This document shows, piece by piece, positions 11,719 through 24,900 of a stretch of 64,000 bases of DNA; position 1 is the first letter of the stretch, and each line of letters begins with the position of its first letter. The DNA is from Lutjanus erythropterus (Eukaryota; Chordata; Actinopteri; Lutjaniformes; Lutjanidae): positions 1,826,345-1,890,344 of the forward strand of contig CM034613.1 in the NCBI GenBank assembly GCA_020091685.1, written 5' to 3'. A program made the translations under genes and the position numbers. The notes below the pieces were generated by a model. The model searched no databases, was not told where the DNA came from, and was given only the letters and a program-made list of their open reading frames with translations.

Positions 11719-12025
11719 GGTAACGCTTTAGATTACAGCCCACAAAATACTGCGGAATTACTCCGGAGTCACGGTGGAATTTTTGCTAATAACACCATAC
11801 CAGCACAGTACCTACCAATACATACAGGTAGATATGTACTGGTACTTACCCTGTAATAACAGAATAGATACCCAGTAGTTAAAAAATAACTACAGTATAA
11901 TTTCTTTGTAAAATCAAGAATCGTTACCCCCTTATTCCATCTTGTTACACAGTACCTACATATATTTATACATACTTTATAGGTAATCACGCAGTACGTT
12001 ATGGACTGTAATATAAAGCGTTACC
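11719..12025. mobile_element. MITE with 8-bp target-site duplication
   Basis: The ends are GGTAACGCTTTAGATTACAG and, reverse-complemented from the right, GGTAACGCTTTATATTACAG. The 8-mer AAGAGTGC occurs directly outside both ends (11711-11718 and 12026-12033). Length is 307 bases with no coding capacity. The 8-bp duplication points to a hAT-type transposase, and the sequence resembles a common teleost MITE. Confidence 0.85.
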
Positions 12026-12114
12026 AAGAGTGCAATTAAAGTTCCTTACACAGCTATGGAAGCCCATGTCTGCCAAAAACAAGAAATACAGAATCAATGT
12101 TGGGAATGACACAA

Positions 12115-12595
12115 AATATTGGCAGGTCGGAATTATGCCATACTGTGTCAAAATTCACATTTCACTTATGAGATACTATGTCTGAATTCAGAGATAGTAA
12201 ATCAAAATGTTGACTTTTTGAATGAAAACTTTGAGATAGTGACCTTGTTGAATTATCACAGAAGTTTGATTTACCTCATAATCATAATACTTTTGACATC
12301 TAAAGTCAAAATTATATATCTCCTAGTTTTGACCTCAAAATAAAATGATTCATTAGCTTATATTTTTGTCTTTGTATCACATATTTTTTTTTACTAATCT
12401 CATAGTTTTGGCATAGAAAGTCAAAATTTTGACTTATTTTTCCTATGTTTTGGGGGCAGGGTTTCCCCTTTTTCTGACAGAAATGGACTTCCATACACGT
12501 ACATAACACGTACATAACAGATATTTTCTAGTAATATATACATATATATATATATATGAAAAAAGTGCAAAATACAGTTCCAATTTAACACAAAA
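12115..12595. repeat. Degenerate AT-rich repeats below the receptor gene
   Basis: Loose repeats of GTCAAAATT and TTTTGACTT motifs run to about 12440, and a TA dinucleotide run lies near 12533-12557. This is the 3' flank of the receptor. A canonical AATAAA in minus orientation was not found here, so the poly(A) site is unresolved. Confidence 0.5.
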
Positions 12596-12938
12596 TTACA
12601 TTTTGCAATTATCGTCTTCCGTCACTGCTGAGCCAGTAATATACTTCAGGTAGCCGTCCTCTGCATTCTCATCTTGAACTGCAGCAGCAGCAGCACCCAC
12701 AGGAGCAGGCAGGTAGACATTTTCCCATCTCCCCCCTGAGTCTGTCTGTGGATGGTGAGAGGCAGAGGCAGCAGCAGCAGCAGCAGCCACCTCCAGGCCC
12801 TGGTTGATGTAGTTGGCCTCCTGGCTGGCCTCCAGCACCGGAAGCTCTGACAGAAGGCCTTTCAGTGTCTCGCCCAGTTCCCTGAAGCCGGGCCTGCGGC
12901 TCGGCTCCTTCTCCCAGCAGCTCTGCATCACTTCATAG
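12596..12938 (-). CDS. Receptor exon 15: kinase C-lobe end and tail
   Basis: The acceptor CTGAACACAG completes the leucine of LYEVMQSCW, the TAM-type kinase C-terminus. Residues 818-830 read [13 protein letters not shown], matching human TYRO3's SVLSASQDPLYIN. Y828 lies in YINQ, a GRB2-type YxN site. Two alanine runs (seven and five residues) follow, then ENVYLPAP and GYLKY, and the protein stops at TAA after NCKM. There is no SAM domain and no PDZ-binding end. Confidence 0.95.
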
Positions 12939-15900
12939 CTGTGTTCAGGGTGAGATGGAGGGGGCAGGGTGAGGTATGTATAAATATATATACTGTGTAG
13001 ATATACAAGAATATTCCCTATAGTGATGGCTTCAAACAAAGCAATGTCTAAGTGTGAGCAATTGCTATAGGTTTTGGATATTTTCCAAAATATTTTTTGA
13101 GGTCTGAAAAAAACATCTAGTATTTCAAGAGAAACCAAGATTTGGAGAGGAGTCTATTTGCAGAGCATTAGTATAATAATTAGAACTAGAGATAAATTTT
13201 CTTCCAATAGCCCAACACCAATAACACCAATTAGTAACTAGTTAATTTTTAAGTATAAGCACAAAATTATGTGATATAAAAGAGGCATCTATTGTCCCCA
13301 TGTCTCCATTATGTCATTAGTCAGCACTAATGACATAATAAGCAGTTGTAATGCAGCTTTCGTTTGAGAGAGTTGTCCAGCAGTCCGTGGCCACTTGTCT
13401 GCACTGCCTTGCTTGACTTTTAGTTCCTCCTCCTTTGGTGCGTTTGAGATGAGCCGGGCCTGCGCAGAATTGATCATTGATCGCCGCACAATGCATCACC
13501 ACCTGCTCTGACATCATGCATACGTGCATGTGCACACGACTAAGGCGTGGACTAATTTTTTTATTATTTTTTTTTTTATTTTTTTTTTTTTTACACTCGC
13601 TTTCACTTGGCGCCCCTGGTAGTCTGGCAGACTTCCAGGTCAGTGAGCTGACATGATGAGCTCATCTGTTAATAAGCATATATTCTGTGGCTGATAAGAA
13701 TAATAAAGGTTATATGTATGACTCATCAAACCAACAGTTACAAAGTGCTTTACAAGGCAGATTAAACAACAGACAATCTATTTCAACTTCAATCAGTGAT
13801 CATGAATGCACTTAACTAGTTATGTACAAAATAAATGTAATTATAATCAATAACATTTACTGACAAAAGATATGTACCAACCCCAATTCACAGAAAGTTA
13901 GTCTGTGTAAAATGTAAATAAAAACATAATGCAGTGATCTGCAAATACTTTTCAACCAACTGAACACAGCATAAGGGCAAGATATCGACTGTTCAAGCTG
14001 ATAAACTTTGTTGTTTATTGTCGATATACACTCATTATGAATTTGATGTCAGCTACACATTCCAAAAAAGTTGGGACAGGAGCAAGTTTACCACTGTGAG
14101 ACATTATTTTTTCAGTCAGTGTTTGTGAACTGAAGTTTTGAAAGTGAAATTCTTTCTCATTCTTGCTTGATATGAGACTTCAGGTGGCCAACAGTGTGGG
14201 GTCTCTGTTGGGAGACAGGTCAATGAAGACACGCTGTTGGAACACGTGCATAATGTGTCTTACTGAAATAAGCAGGGACGTCTCTGAAACAGACATTGTC
14301 TGGATGGCAGCATATGTTGCTCCAAAACCTGTATGTACCTTTCAGCATTAATGAGTTTTCCAAAGTGTTCCTGAGCCCATGTAGTATCCTTTATACAATG
14401 ATGTTAGTTTTTAATGCAGTGCTGCCTGAGGGGTCAAAGGTCACAGACATTCACTGTTGGTTTTCAGTCTTGCTCCTTACGTGCAGAGATTTCTTTGGAC
14501 TCTCTAAATTTTTTAATGATATTATGGATTGTAGATGGTGAAATCTCTAAATTCATGCAGTTTTGTCAATCAGTCTGAATATTCATTAGCTTGTCTTTGC
14601 ACTGTATTTAATCGAATATAAGTCGAAAAGTATTTGCAAATCATTGCATTACATTTTTATTCACATTTCACACAGCACCCCTACTTTTTTGGAATTGGGG
14701 TTTGTAATTCAATTACAGTTACTAATCACCAGAACATGTTTGTTGTTTTGTAATCTGAGTTAACTGAACCTTTAAATTGTCCAGGTAAAATACTACATGA
14801 CCATTTCTAACAAATTAAAAGGACACTTATGACTTAAAGCCTTTCATTACACTGTTAACAGTTGACTGTATACTAGGGCTTACTGTATGTTATGTATGTT
14901 TTTAGGGATATGCACCTGATGCCCTCTATTATATTAAAATATTTCACTTACATGACACCAAATAAAACAACACAAATATAGATTTTAGGTAGCTTTACAA
15001 GACTCTCCCTGATTTTGTTGCTCTGCCCACTGAAACCCCCCACTGCTCTATTAATATTTCAAAATCTGTCTCATCAAATGTCCCTGAATGAGCAGAAGAA
15101 CTCACAGTTTGCGGTCGCAGTCCTCAGGTGGTTTGAGCCTGTGTCCAGACAGCAGCAGCTCCAGAAGCTCGTGGTTGTGAACTCCAGGATAGGGGGTCCG
15201 TCCCCGGGACACAATCTCCCACATGGTCACCCCGAACGACCACTGAGAGGACAGGGACAAAAAATATTATACACTTCTGAAATAGTGCCACAATAATCAG
15301 AAATCAGCTGTTTATGACTGAACTCACCACATCACTTTTAGTGGTGTAGACGGACTCAGACAGGCTCTCCATGGCCATCCACTTGATCGGCACACGGATA
15401 GCGACTTTCTGACGATAATAATTGCTGCTGTAGATTTTCTTGGACAGACCAAAGTCAGCCACACACACCCTGAGGTCATCACCCAGCCTGCAGATAACAA
15501 AAAGTTTTTAAAAAGTGAATAATGAGACCAGGTGAGGCGACATTTTCAGTCAGATTAAATAACAAAACCAGAGTTCTGTCTCCTCTGAGGCCTTCAGTCA
15601 GCTTTATTGAAATTTTCAGCAGCTTCCTTCCCAGTTACAAGCCATGTTTGAATACCAATAGCTGAGGACAGAGACACAGTCTTATAAGAACAAGGACTCC
15701 TTGATTTCAGGTTCCCTGTCTGTCTCAGTGTCTCCCTCTGATGGACTCACATGCAGTTGCGTGCTGCCAGGTCCCTGTGCAGGAAGCCCTGTGAGCTCAG
15801 ATAGTCCATCCCTGCTGCAATGTCCACCATGAAGCGCAGGAGACTCTGATGGGGAACAAACTGAAAGAGGGTAGAAAAGGGTGTAATAATTTAATTTTTT

Positions 15901-18900
15901 AACATGCAAATGTGGAGCTATAACCATGTTTGAGTTGTGTTTGTGCTGTGGGTGATGACATGAAGTAGAAAAAAAGCATCAAACTGTATTATTCAGAGGT
16001 GGCAAAAGTCCACACAGTCTGTATTCATGTATAAGTACAGATACTTGTGTAAAACAAGACTGGTAAAAGTAGAAGTACTGATTCAATTTCTTTACTGCAG
16101 TAAAGGTTAGTGAGTGGATGGATGGGTGAAAAGTAAAGAGTCAACAGTGACTTCTTTTCAAGATGTAAAGTATGTAACTTATATTTGTATATGTTACATA
16201 TTTATATAAACTATGCAACTTATATTATGTAAAATATTTAACGTACATAATACAAACTACATGTCTGTGTATATTCTCAGTCATCCCGGTCATGGCATTC
16301 GTAGAAAGGGTTGTCATAGGCAGCTGGACTTGGTAGAGTTCTTGAAGACATTTCGCTTCTCATCCAAGAGGCTTCTTCAGTTCAGAAGTGAAGAAGCCTC
16401 TTTTTCAGTCCCTTCCTATGAAGTCAAGTTGCCTACGACAACCCTTTCTACAAATACATAATATTACATTGCATTGCGTTGTGTTGTGTTGCGTTGTGGT
16501 ACAGTTTGTTGCGTTACACTGTGTTGCGTTATGTTGCATTGTGGTGCACTGCATTGCAGTAAATTGCGTTGCAATACATTGCAATGTGTTCCATTTTGTT
16601 GCATTGTGGTAGGTTTTGTTGTGATGGTTGCATTGCATTGTGATACCTTAAATTGTGATAACTAACTGTTGTGTTACATTATGTTGCATTACATTACAGT
16701 CCGCTACATTGTGTTACATTACATTGTGTTACTTTTTTGTGTTATGGTATGTTTTGCGATGTGTAGCATTGCATTTCCTTGTGTTGCAATAACTTGAGCT
16801 GCATTACAGTGTGTTACATTGCATTATGTTGTGTTCTGTGACATTGTGTTACGTTGTGTTACATTACATTATGTTACATTATGTTGCATTGTGTTGCACA
16901 GTGTCACGTTGTGTTGCGATGTGTTGCACTGCATTGCAATATCTTGCGTTGCGATACCTTGCATTGCATTGCATTAGGTTAAGTTACATTACATTAGTTG
17001 CTTCCCGTTCCAGTATGTACTTAATATATGTAGGTTACATTGCATACATGGACCTACATAAGTAACTTATTGTTACCCAAACATGAACTTATCCTAAACC
17101 TACCCAAGTAGTTTTTGTGCCTTTATTTTGAAAGTCTAAAGTGTATTTTGAAAGTCATTGTACATTTATTATTGCTACCTCGACCACGGAGCCCTGCATG
17201 TGCAAAACTGACATTAGTGGGTTACCTACAGCGTTAGTTTGAAACATATGACCACTGACCAAGCTGCTGTATTTGACTTGCTGTTAGTGAGAACATGTTG
17301 ATATTTAATGTGGTCCTCTATGGACCTTTAATATTGAAACAAAATTCCACAGCATCTGGCCAGTGGCTGAGCAGGTTTACAAGTTGTCTGAACATTTGTA
17401 TTTCCTTACCTGTTGCACTTTATTTTAGCAGTTGTACCTCAGTGGCTCTACATTGTTATAACAATGGGTAGGATGGCCAAAGCTATTAAGAATGATTCTC
17501 TATGCAGTTTATCATGAGAGAAGCTGCTCTCAGCTCCTCTATGCGTGTCAAAGTGTCCTTGTGTATATCTGTGTAAGCATGTGCTGACACTGCAATACGT
17601 CCCATTTATACATGTGCTGACCACATCTTACCATCGGAATGTCTCCATAGCGTGTAGCAATGAGGAAGCGTCGCAGGTCTCCATGTTTCATGTAGGGCAG
17701 GATGACCAGAGGGACAGGCAGAGGAGAGTCCTGCTCTCTCTGTAAAGTGACCCCTGCAGGACAAACACACACACAGCTTTCACAAGACTGCTGCTGCAGG
17801 AGAGGAGAGGAGGCTGAATTGAGTCTGTAGAGGTGGAAACAACGCCAGATCAAAAAAAAAGTTTCCTACACATTTCTTAAGGAAAATATTATTATAGTCA
17901 CACTATTGCATCCGAGTAGTGAGTTCGGTGGTGTATCTTACCAAGTAGTCTGACCACATTTTCATGATCAAAGCTCTGCATGATCTCTGCCTCTCTCAGA
18001 AACTCATGTAAGTCTTCCTGGCTGTGGATTCCAACTGGATGAGCAGAGCGTAGAGAAACGACAGAAATTAGAAGTAGCAGAGCAGAGTTCTGATAAAGGC
18101 TTTGAGTTTCAGTACACACCTCTCATGGTCTTCACCGCCACCTTCATGTCCACACCGTCGTTTGGGGTAAAGATCCCTTCATAGACTGAGCCAAACTCTC
18201 CTGCAGAACAACAAAGAAGGGCTGAGTGTTATCACCCAATTTACTGCCAGGTTTAATGTTTCTAAATCATGGATATCCGAATTTTTTTAAACAAAGTTCT
18301 TTGGTTATGTATATTTGGATGGATTGCCAAGATAATTTGTGTTCATTCGTGGTTCCCAGAGGATAAATCCTCTAGACTTTTAATTCTGAATTTTCCTCTA
18401 GTGCAGCGAGCGGGTCTGGAAGCCCAATATGGTTAGTCATAATTCTAAGATTTTTAAAAAGTCAAAATTATGAGATAAAAAGTAAAAGAAAAAATATGTG
18501 ATTAAAAAAATGATTTTTTATCGCATATTCATAACTATCTCATAATTTAGACTTTTTATCTCATAATTTAGATATTTTATCATAATTTATACTTTTTATT
18601 TCATTATTTAGACTTTCTTATCTCAAAATTTAGACTTTTTAATCTCATAAAATATGACTTCTTATCTCATAGTTACGACTTATTTCGACTCTTGTGATTT
18701 TGACATTTATCTCATAATTTTGACTTTTCATTTCATAATTATGACTTTCTCTCATAATTTCTATTTTTTCCCCTGATAATTAGGACTTTTTATCTTGTGA
18801 TGTCGACATTTATTTCATAATTATGATTTTTTTCTCAAAATTTTGACTTTTAAGCACATAATTTTGGCTTTTTATTTCAGGATTTTGATATTTATCTCAT

Positions 18901-21900
18901 GATTATGACTTTATCTCATAATTTCAACTTTTTATCTCATAATTTCAACTTTCTTATCCGATAATTTTCACTTTGACTTACCATGGGGATTTCTTTTTTC
19001 TTTTTTCTTGTTTCTTTTGGATGAATTGTGATAATTTTGGGGATCCTCCTTTCAGTTTCATTTAACGCCATCGTCTGGTCAAAACATCTACCTGTGATTT
19101 GTCCCGAGGACAAATGACAGTTCCATCAGCCTCAGCTGTCTGCATCTAGTGCTAATTAGCAAATGTTAGCATGCTAACATTCTTAACTAAGATGGTGAAC
19201 ATGGCAAACATTAACTAGCCAACCATCAGCATATTAACTTTGTCAGCATGTTAGCATGTTGATGTTAGTATTTAGCTCAAAGCACTGCTGTGCCTTAATA
19301 CAGATTCAAGAGAGCTATTAGCATGGTTATAGCTTATGAGTTTCTTAATGTGAGCATGTTAGCATGCTGACGTTAGCATTTATTCAAAGCATTAATGTGC
19401 ATAAATACAAACTCACAGAGCCACTAGCATGGCTGCAGCTGTAGTTTTGTTTCCATAATATTTAATTCAGGATAAACATCTACCAAGAAACATTTGAGCC
19501 AGACTGGGACCACTGACATATTAAGATGGACAACATGACAGTTGATGCCCCCTGGTGGCTGACTGCAGTGTATGTCAGTAGCCATGCTGCTGCATGTCCA
19601 AGTGTTCATTTTTCTCATGAGTTGATGCTGATGATGGTGTTAATAATAGACTGCAGAATCCTACAATATAAATGTAATTCCTGGGGACACTGGGTTACTT
19701 TATCCCGTGCAGTGGGAAGGTTTCAGGTTAAGACATTATTATTGTTGATGAGGAATCATGACCTGACCTTTGCCAAGCTCCTTTCCCAAGGTGAGCTTGT
19801 TTCTCTCCACCAGGACATCCTTAAGACTGGCCAGCAGCCTGCCGCTGATCCCCTCCAACAGCTGGGCCACACCTTCCACCACTGAAACAAAGGGGAAATC
19901 ATGTGAGCATCCTGTACTGTTTAAGTCAGCTTCTGGTTTGTAAGACAAATCAGTCAGAATGTGTGAGTATACAAATGGTCTGTACAAGTTTAGGATATTC
20001 ACATACTACTGTACATGCTGTGTGCAAAAACATCTAGAGATTCATGATAGGCTGAATATTTTTTGAGCTCTTGTTTTAAGGTGATTTCACTACATCATAA
20101 CCTCATTTTCATATTTTCACATGATGCTTTTAGTTTAAATCACAAATGATAGGAATGGTACAGAGGCTTGATGCTGTCATGCCACAGTAAGAAAAGCAGA
20201 TCATTATCATATTATAACATGGTAACTTATTGTTATCACACAAAAACATTCACATTTTAACAAGATAAATAGAAGAAAAGTTTCTTGGTATAATGTGCCA
20301 AATCTGTATGTAAAAATATCTCGTTATAAGAATAAATTCTTCACATGGCGTGATACTGATTCGTTTTTCTATTTCTGGCAGAGCAATGGTGACCTTTTCT
20401 GGGTGGAGGGCAAGGGCATAGAATTGGGTAGGGATGGTTGGGATATGTCCAAACCAATATCCTGAATTGTCTCTAGAAATAAAACCAATCTCAATCCCAA
20501 TTCCAGTCACACAAATCTATTATTTTATCATTTAGACCTGCGTAATCTTAGTCAGCGCTCCTCTGGCAGCAGCACAGCATCATGCACCTCAGGCAGGAGA
20601 GTGACAATTTTTACTATGGTTATGGGGACAATGTGTGTCTCTGTCACTCTAAAACTTTGCGTGACAGGCCACAGAAGAACAGGCAGACAACACATCATCG
20701 TAGCTCCAGCTGGGATGTGTTTATTGTCCCCACTATCCGTGGTATTTTTGGTGGTACTGCCCTTACTTTGATGTTGAAATTTCCAGAATGTCCTGACAGT
20801 GCCAGCACAACCACAGAAGAATATACCAAAATATTGTCGAGGAGTGTGACACTTACTGTTGGCCTGCTGTGGTGCAGCCTCCACCTGCTGTGGACGTCGG
20901 TAAGAAACTCCAGCATCCATTGGCAGAAGCTCTAGTTCCTGGTCAGACCTGTAGAGAAATTATGATTTTTTAAATATCATTCTAAGTAATTTGTCTTTAC
21001 AGTTATTTGTGAAATTGAACATTTCCACCCATTGCTTTTATGATGTGGCACTAAAGGAGCTCCTCATATTATCCTCATATCTCCTCATAAGCTCCAGTTT
21101 GTATTTTTCACATGTGCACACATCTCTCAGTGACATCATTCAGAAACTATATAATGCACATTACTAATGTTACCTATATTATAAAAAGTTGTAATTTTAT
21201 TGACACACAGTATGTGATGTATTTTGGATTTTGATTATTGACCTATTATTGTAACAATGGAAGAGGATTAAGTCCACATGTGAAAAATTTGAATTTAAAT
21301 TGAGTTTAAAATTATAATTCCAAGAATAAAGTCAATACTCAGAGCAGGGCTGGCTAAAGCCATGCACCATATAAGCAGTTGCCAAGGGCACTAACTTCAG
21401 ATGAGTGCTGATCAGCCTCGAAGGAAAAAAAAATTTGCTGGTGGGTGCCCTTCCTCCCTCTGTCATCCTTTCCTCATTTTCAGCCTTGTGATTGACAGTG
21501 CTGTGATTGGCTGTTGTAAAATCACTATGTGTTGTGACTGGCTGGAGTAAAACCCTCCTGTGCTGTGATTGGGTGATATAAAATCCTTGTGTGATGTGAT
21601 TGGCTGTTGTAAAATCCTCCTGTGCTCTGAATGGCTGTTGCAAAATCCCCCTATGTTGTGATTGGCTGTTGTAAGACCCTCCTGTGCTGTGATTGGCTGT
21701 GGAAAAATACCCTGTGTTGTGATTGGTTGTTGTAAAAACCACCTGTGCTGTGATTGGCTGTTGAAAAATATCTTTTTTGTTGTGACTGGCTGTTGTAAAA
21801 CTCTCCTGTTTTTTGATTGGCTGTTGAAAAAAACACCTGTTCTGTGATTAGCTTTTGTAAAATCCCCCTGTGTTGTGAGTGGCTATTGTTAATCCCCCGT

Positions 21901-24900
21901 GTTGTTATTGGCTGTTGTAAAACCCTCCTATTTTGTGATTGGCTATTCTAAACTCCCCTGTGCTGCGATTGGCTGTTGTAAAACCGTCCTTGCAAAACTC
22001 CTCTGTTTTTTGATGATAGTGTGGTGGTGTTGGGGAGCCACCAAAACATAATCCTGTCTCTGGCATCACAACGCCTAGAGCCGACTGACTTTAAACTTAG
22101 AACTCAAATACATTTTCCACTTCACCTGAGTTTAGTGTAGTTGCGGCGCAGGGCACACACAACAATCGGGACAACAGCCATGAGCAGCAGGCAGCCGAAT
22201 AAAAGACCAACTGTCAGCCACATGGACAATCGACTCTGTTTCTGAGGAGCTGGAGTTATGACTTCAGGCTCTGAGATGTTAGACGCCGGCATCACAGTGA
22301 TCACCACAGGAGGAACTTTCCCTGCAAGAAAACACAAGCATTTTATGTGCCTCAGAAATTAGACCTCTTGACATCCTGTCCTGCTAACTGTAGCTGCTGT
22401 TAGCTAGTTAGCTCAGTTAGATGTGCAGCTCAGGAGTACTAGTATAGTGTTAGTGTTTTAGTGTGAAAGGAGGTGGTTTTAAGGCCTGGGGAGATTTTTT
22501 CTGTTGGTGTTGTAATACTCATTTCTGCCACAAGAGGCTGAAGAACACCATTACCCCATGATCTATTTGTTTGTTCTATGTAGAGCATTGAGTAGTGGTA
22601 CACTTTAGACTCTTGTGGCTAAAATGAGCATCACAAGAAACACTGAAACAAAAATAATCCTGACAAGAAAAAAAAACCTTGCCTTTCATGGCTTTCATCG
22701 CCTGAACTGAACCCTCAGAAATCCCCCAGGTGAGATGTATTTCTCCCACTTTTTCTGGACTATCTAATGTGTGTGTCACTTCACATACATCTATGAATAG
22801 TAACGGTGGCAGTGGATGAAGGTGGCACCCCCAGCTGGGTGGACACATTGTTCCAGGCTTGCACTGTCAGTCTGTAGTCATGCTGTGGATTCAGTCCTGT
22901 GAGGCTGACAGTTGTGCTGGTCACCCCCTCTGAGTCTGGCAGGAAAACCACACCATCACCACACGGCCCCCACTGACTCCCAGTCTCTGCTGCCGTCTCA
23001 CACTTGAGGCGATACATCACTTCCTGCCTGCCTCCCTGGTCATGAGGAGGATCCCACATCATTATCAGCACTGAGTCATTATGATGATGGGCTGTGAGAT
23101 TCACAGGGGCTGAGGGAGGCTCTGTGGGGACAAGACAGGAAGGAAAAATATGTCAAGACTTAAAAATCCTCTAAATGTATGTTATTAGTGTCAAATTCAT
23201 CTACAGTATAAGTGTATGTATGGAGTCATAGTAGTGCCATAAAGACTACATTTTAATGTGTCATTAGGATAAAAAATAGATAGAGGTATATGTATGGAGT
23301 CATAGTAGTGCCATAAAAAGAATAACATTTAATATGTGTCATCAGGATCAAATTCATACACTGTATAGGTGTATATATTATAGTATTATATATATATATA
23401 TATATACACATATATAAGGTGGAAAAGTCAGATTTTTCTCTTAACATTTGTCAGATACCTATATTTATTATTTTTATATATAATTAATTAATTTTTATGC
23501 TTTATTTTTCTTTGTATTTTCCCTATTCTCTTTGTTGGAATAACATGAGTCCTGCCAGGATTCATGTAGGCAGAATAAGTCCCGCCAAAGCGAGGTGATT
23601 GACAGCTTGGACCTTCAAGAAATAGCAAAAGCAATAGAGAAAAGAATTAAGAAAAATAAAGAGCTAAAAATTAATATATGACACTATATAAAAAATGAAT
23701 AAATACATTCTAAAAATAAATAATATGCAAAAAACAAACAAATATGTCCATTATTTAAACAGAAATATACACTGAAATAAATGAACAAATACATGTGATA
23801 ATAAATGACAATTCTTTTAGTTTTTATGTCTTAAAATTTCCACATTTATTTCTCTCATTTATTTTTGTTTTAAATGCCAACATTTTCTATTTACATTGTA
23901 ATTATTTTATTAATTTCCACATAGTTTATCTACTTATGTATTCTTTTATCTATTCCTGTTTTGTTTTGTGTATTTTAATATTCTTTTTCAGTTTTCTTCT
24001 TTTTCATGACACTCTTATGACTCCATATGTACAACTTGAAGGCAGACAACCAGTGTCTTCAACTAGTTTCTATTTAAAATGCATCATATGCATGATAGCA
24101 GAAATGGATGGAGTCATAAATCTAAAACCAATGTATATAAGAGTCTTTGTTGAACATGTATGTGATTATAGCATCTTTCATCTTAGCCTGATAATGTAAC
24201 TTTTTGTCTAAAGGAAAATGAGAAAAAAAATAACACAAGTGTTGTACATTTGTGTCTGCTACAGTTAGCACCATTGGGGGGAGCCAAAGTTGACCATTTT
24301 AAAATTCACCTGTAGGAGCTTTAATCTAACACCATATATTAGATGTTAAGAAGATAACACCTGTTGATTTCCAATAAATCCCACTCAGTGTTTCTTACTG
24401 GAGCAGCCGAGGTCGTCAGGTTCAGTTGGGAGGCGGATGAAACCCTGCAGACAGTCGCACCTCTCTGATCCCTCCCCATACGTCCTGGTATTCAGTGGGC
24501 AAGGCCGGCATCCTCCACTGTCATTGGCTGGTTTGTAGTAGTACATCCTGCATGCTGGGGAAACAGAGAGCGTGACTGTAAAAACTGAGTGTAAAAATTT
24601 AATTTCTTTGTAGCATTTTCTTCCACTATTTGTCCGAGTGCGCGTGAGCTTCAGATGCACACATCCACGCTGCCGTGTATCAGCCTACACCTGTGACTTT
24701 TTGACAAAAACATGGTATTGTGTGACAAAACTAACTAGAAATCTACATTGAAATAGCCCATAGCTCTTCCTGAACACTAACAACCAGAGGTGGCAAAAGT
24801 ACACACATTCTTCACTCAAGTAGAAGTACAGATACTTGGGGGAAAAAAGACGCTGCTTAAAGTACAAGTACTGAACAACTTCCGTCTCTCAAGTAACAGT

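Noticed and set aside
16388-17065. Open frames on both strands in a TTGYR satellite
   Set aside because: A five-base repeat without stop triplets is open in many frames.
21483-22005. CRISPR-like array
   Set aside because: The units are directly adjacent with no unique spacers of even length and the context is a vertebrate intron, so it is a minisatellite.
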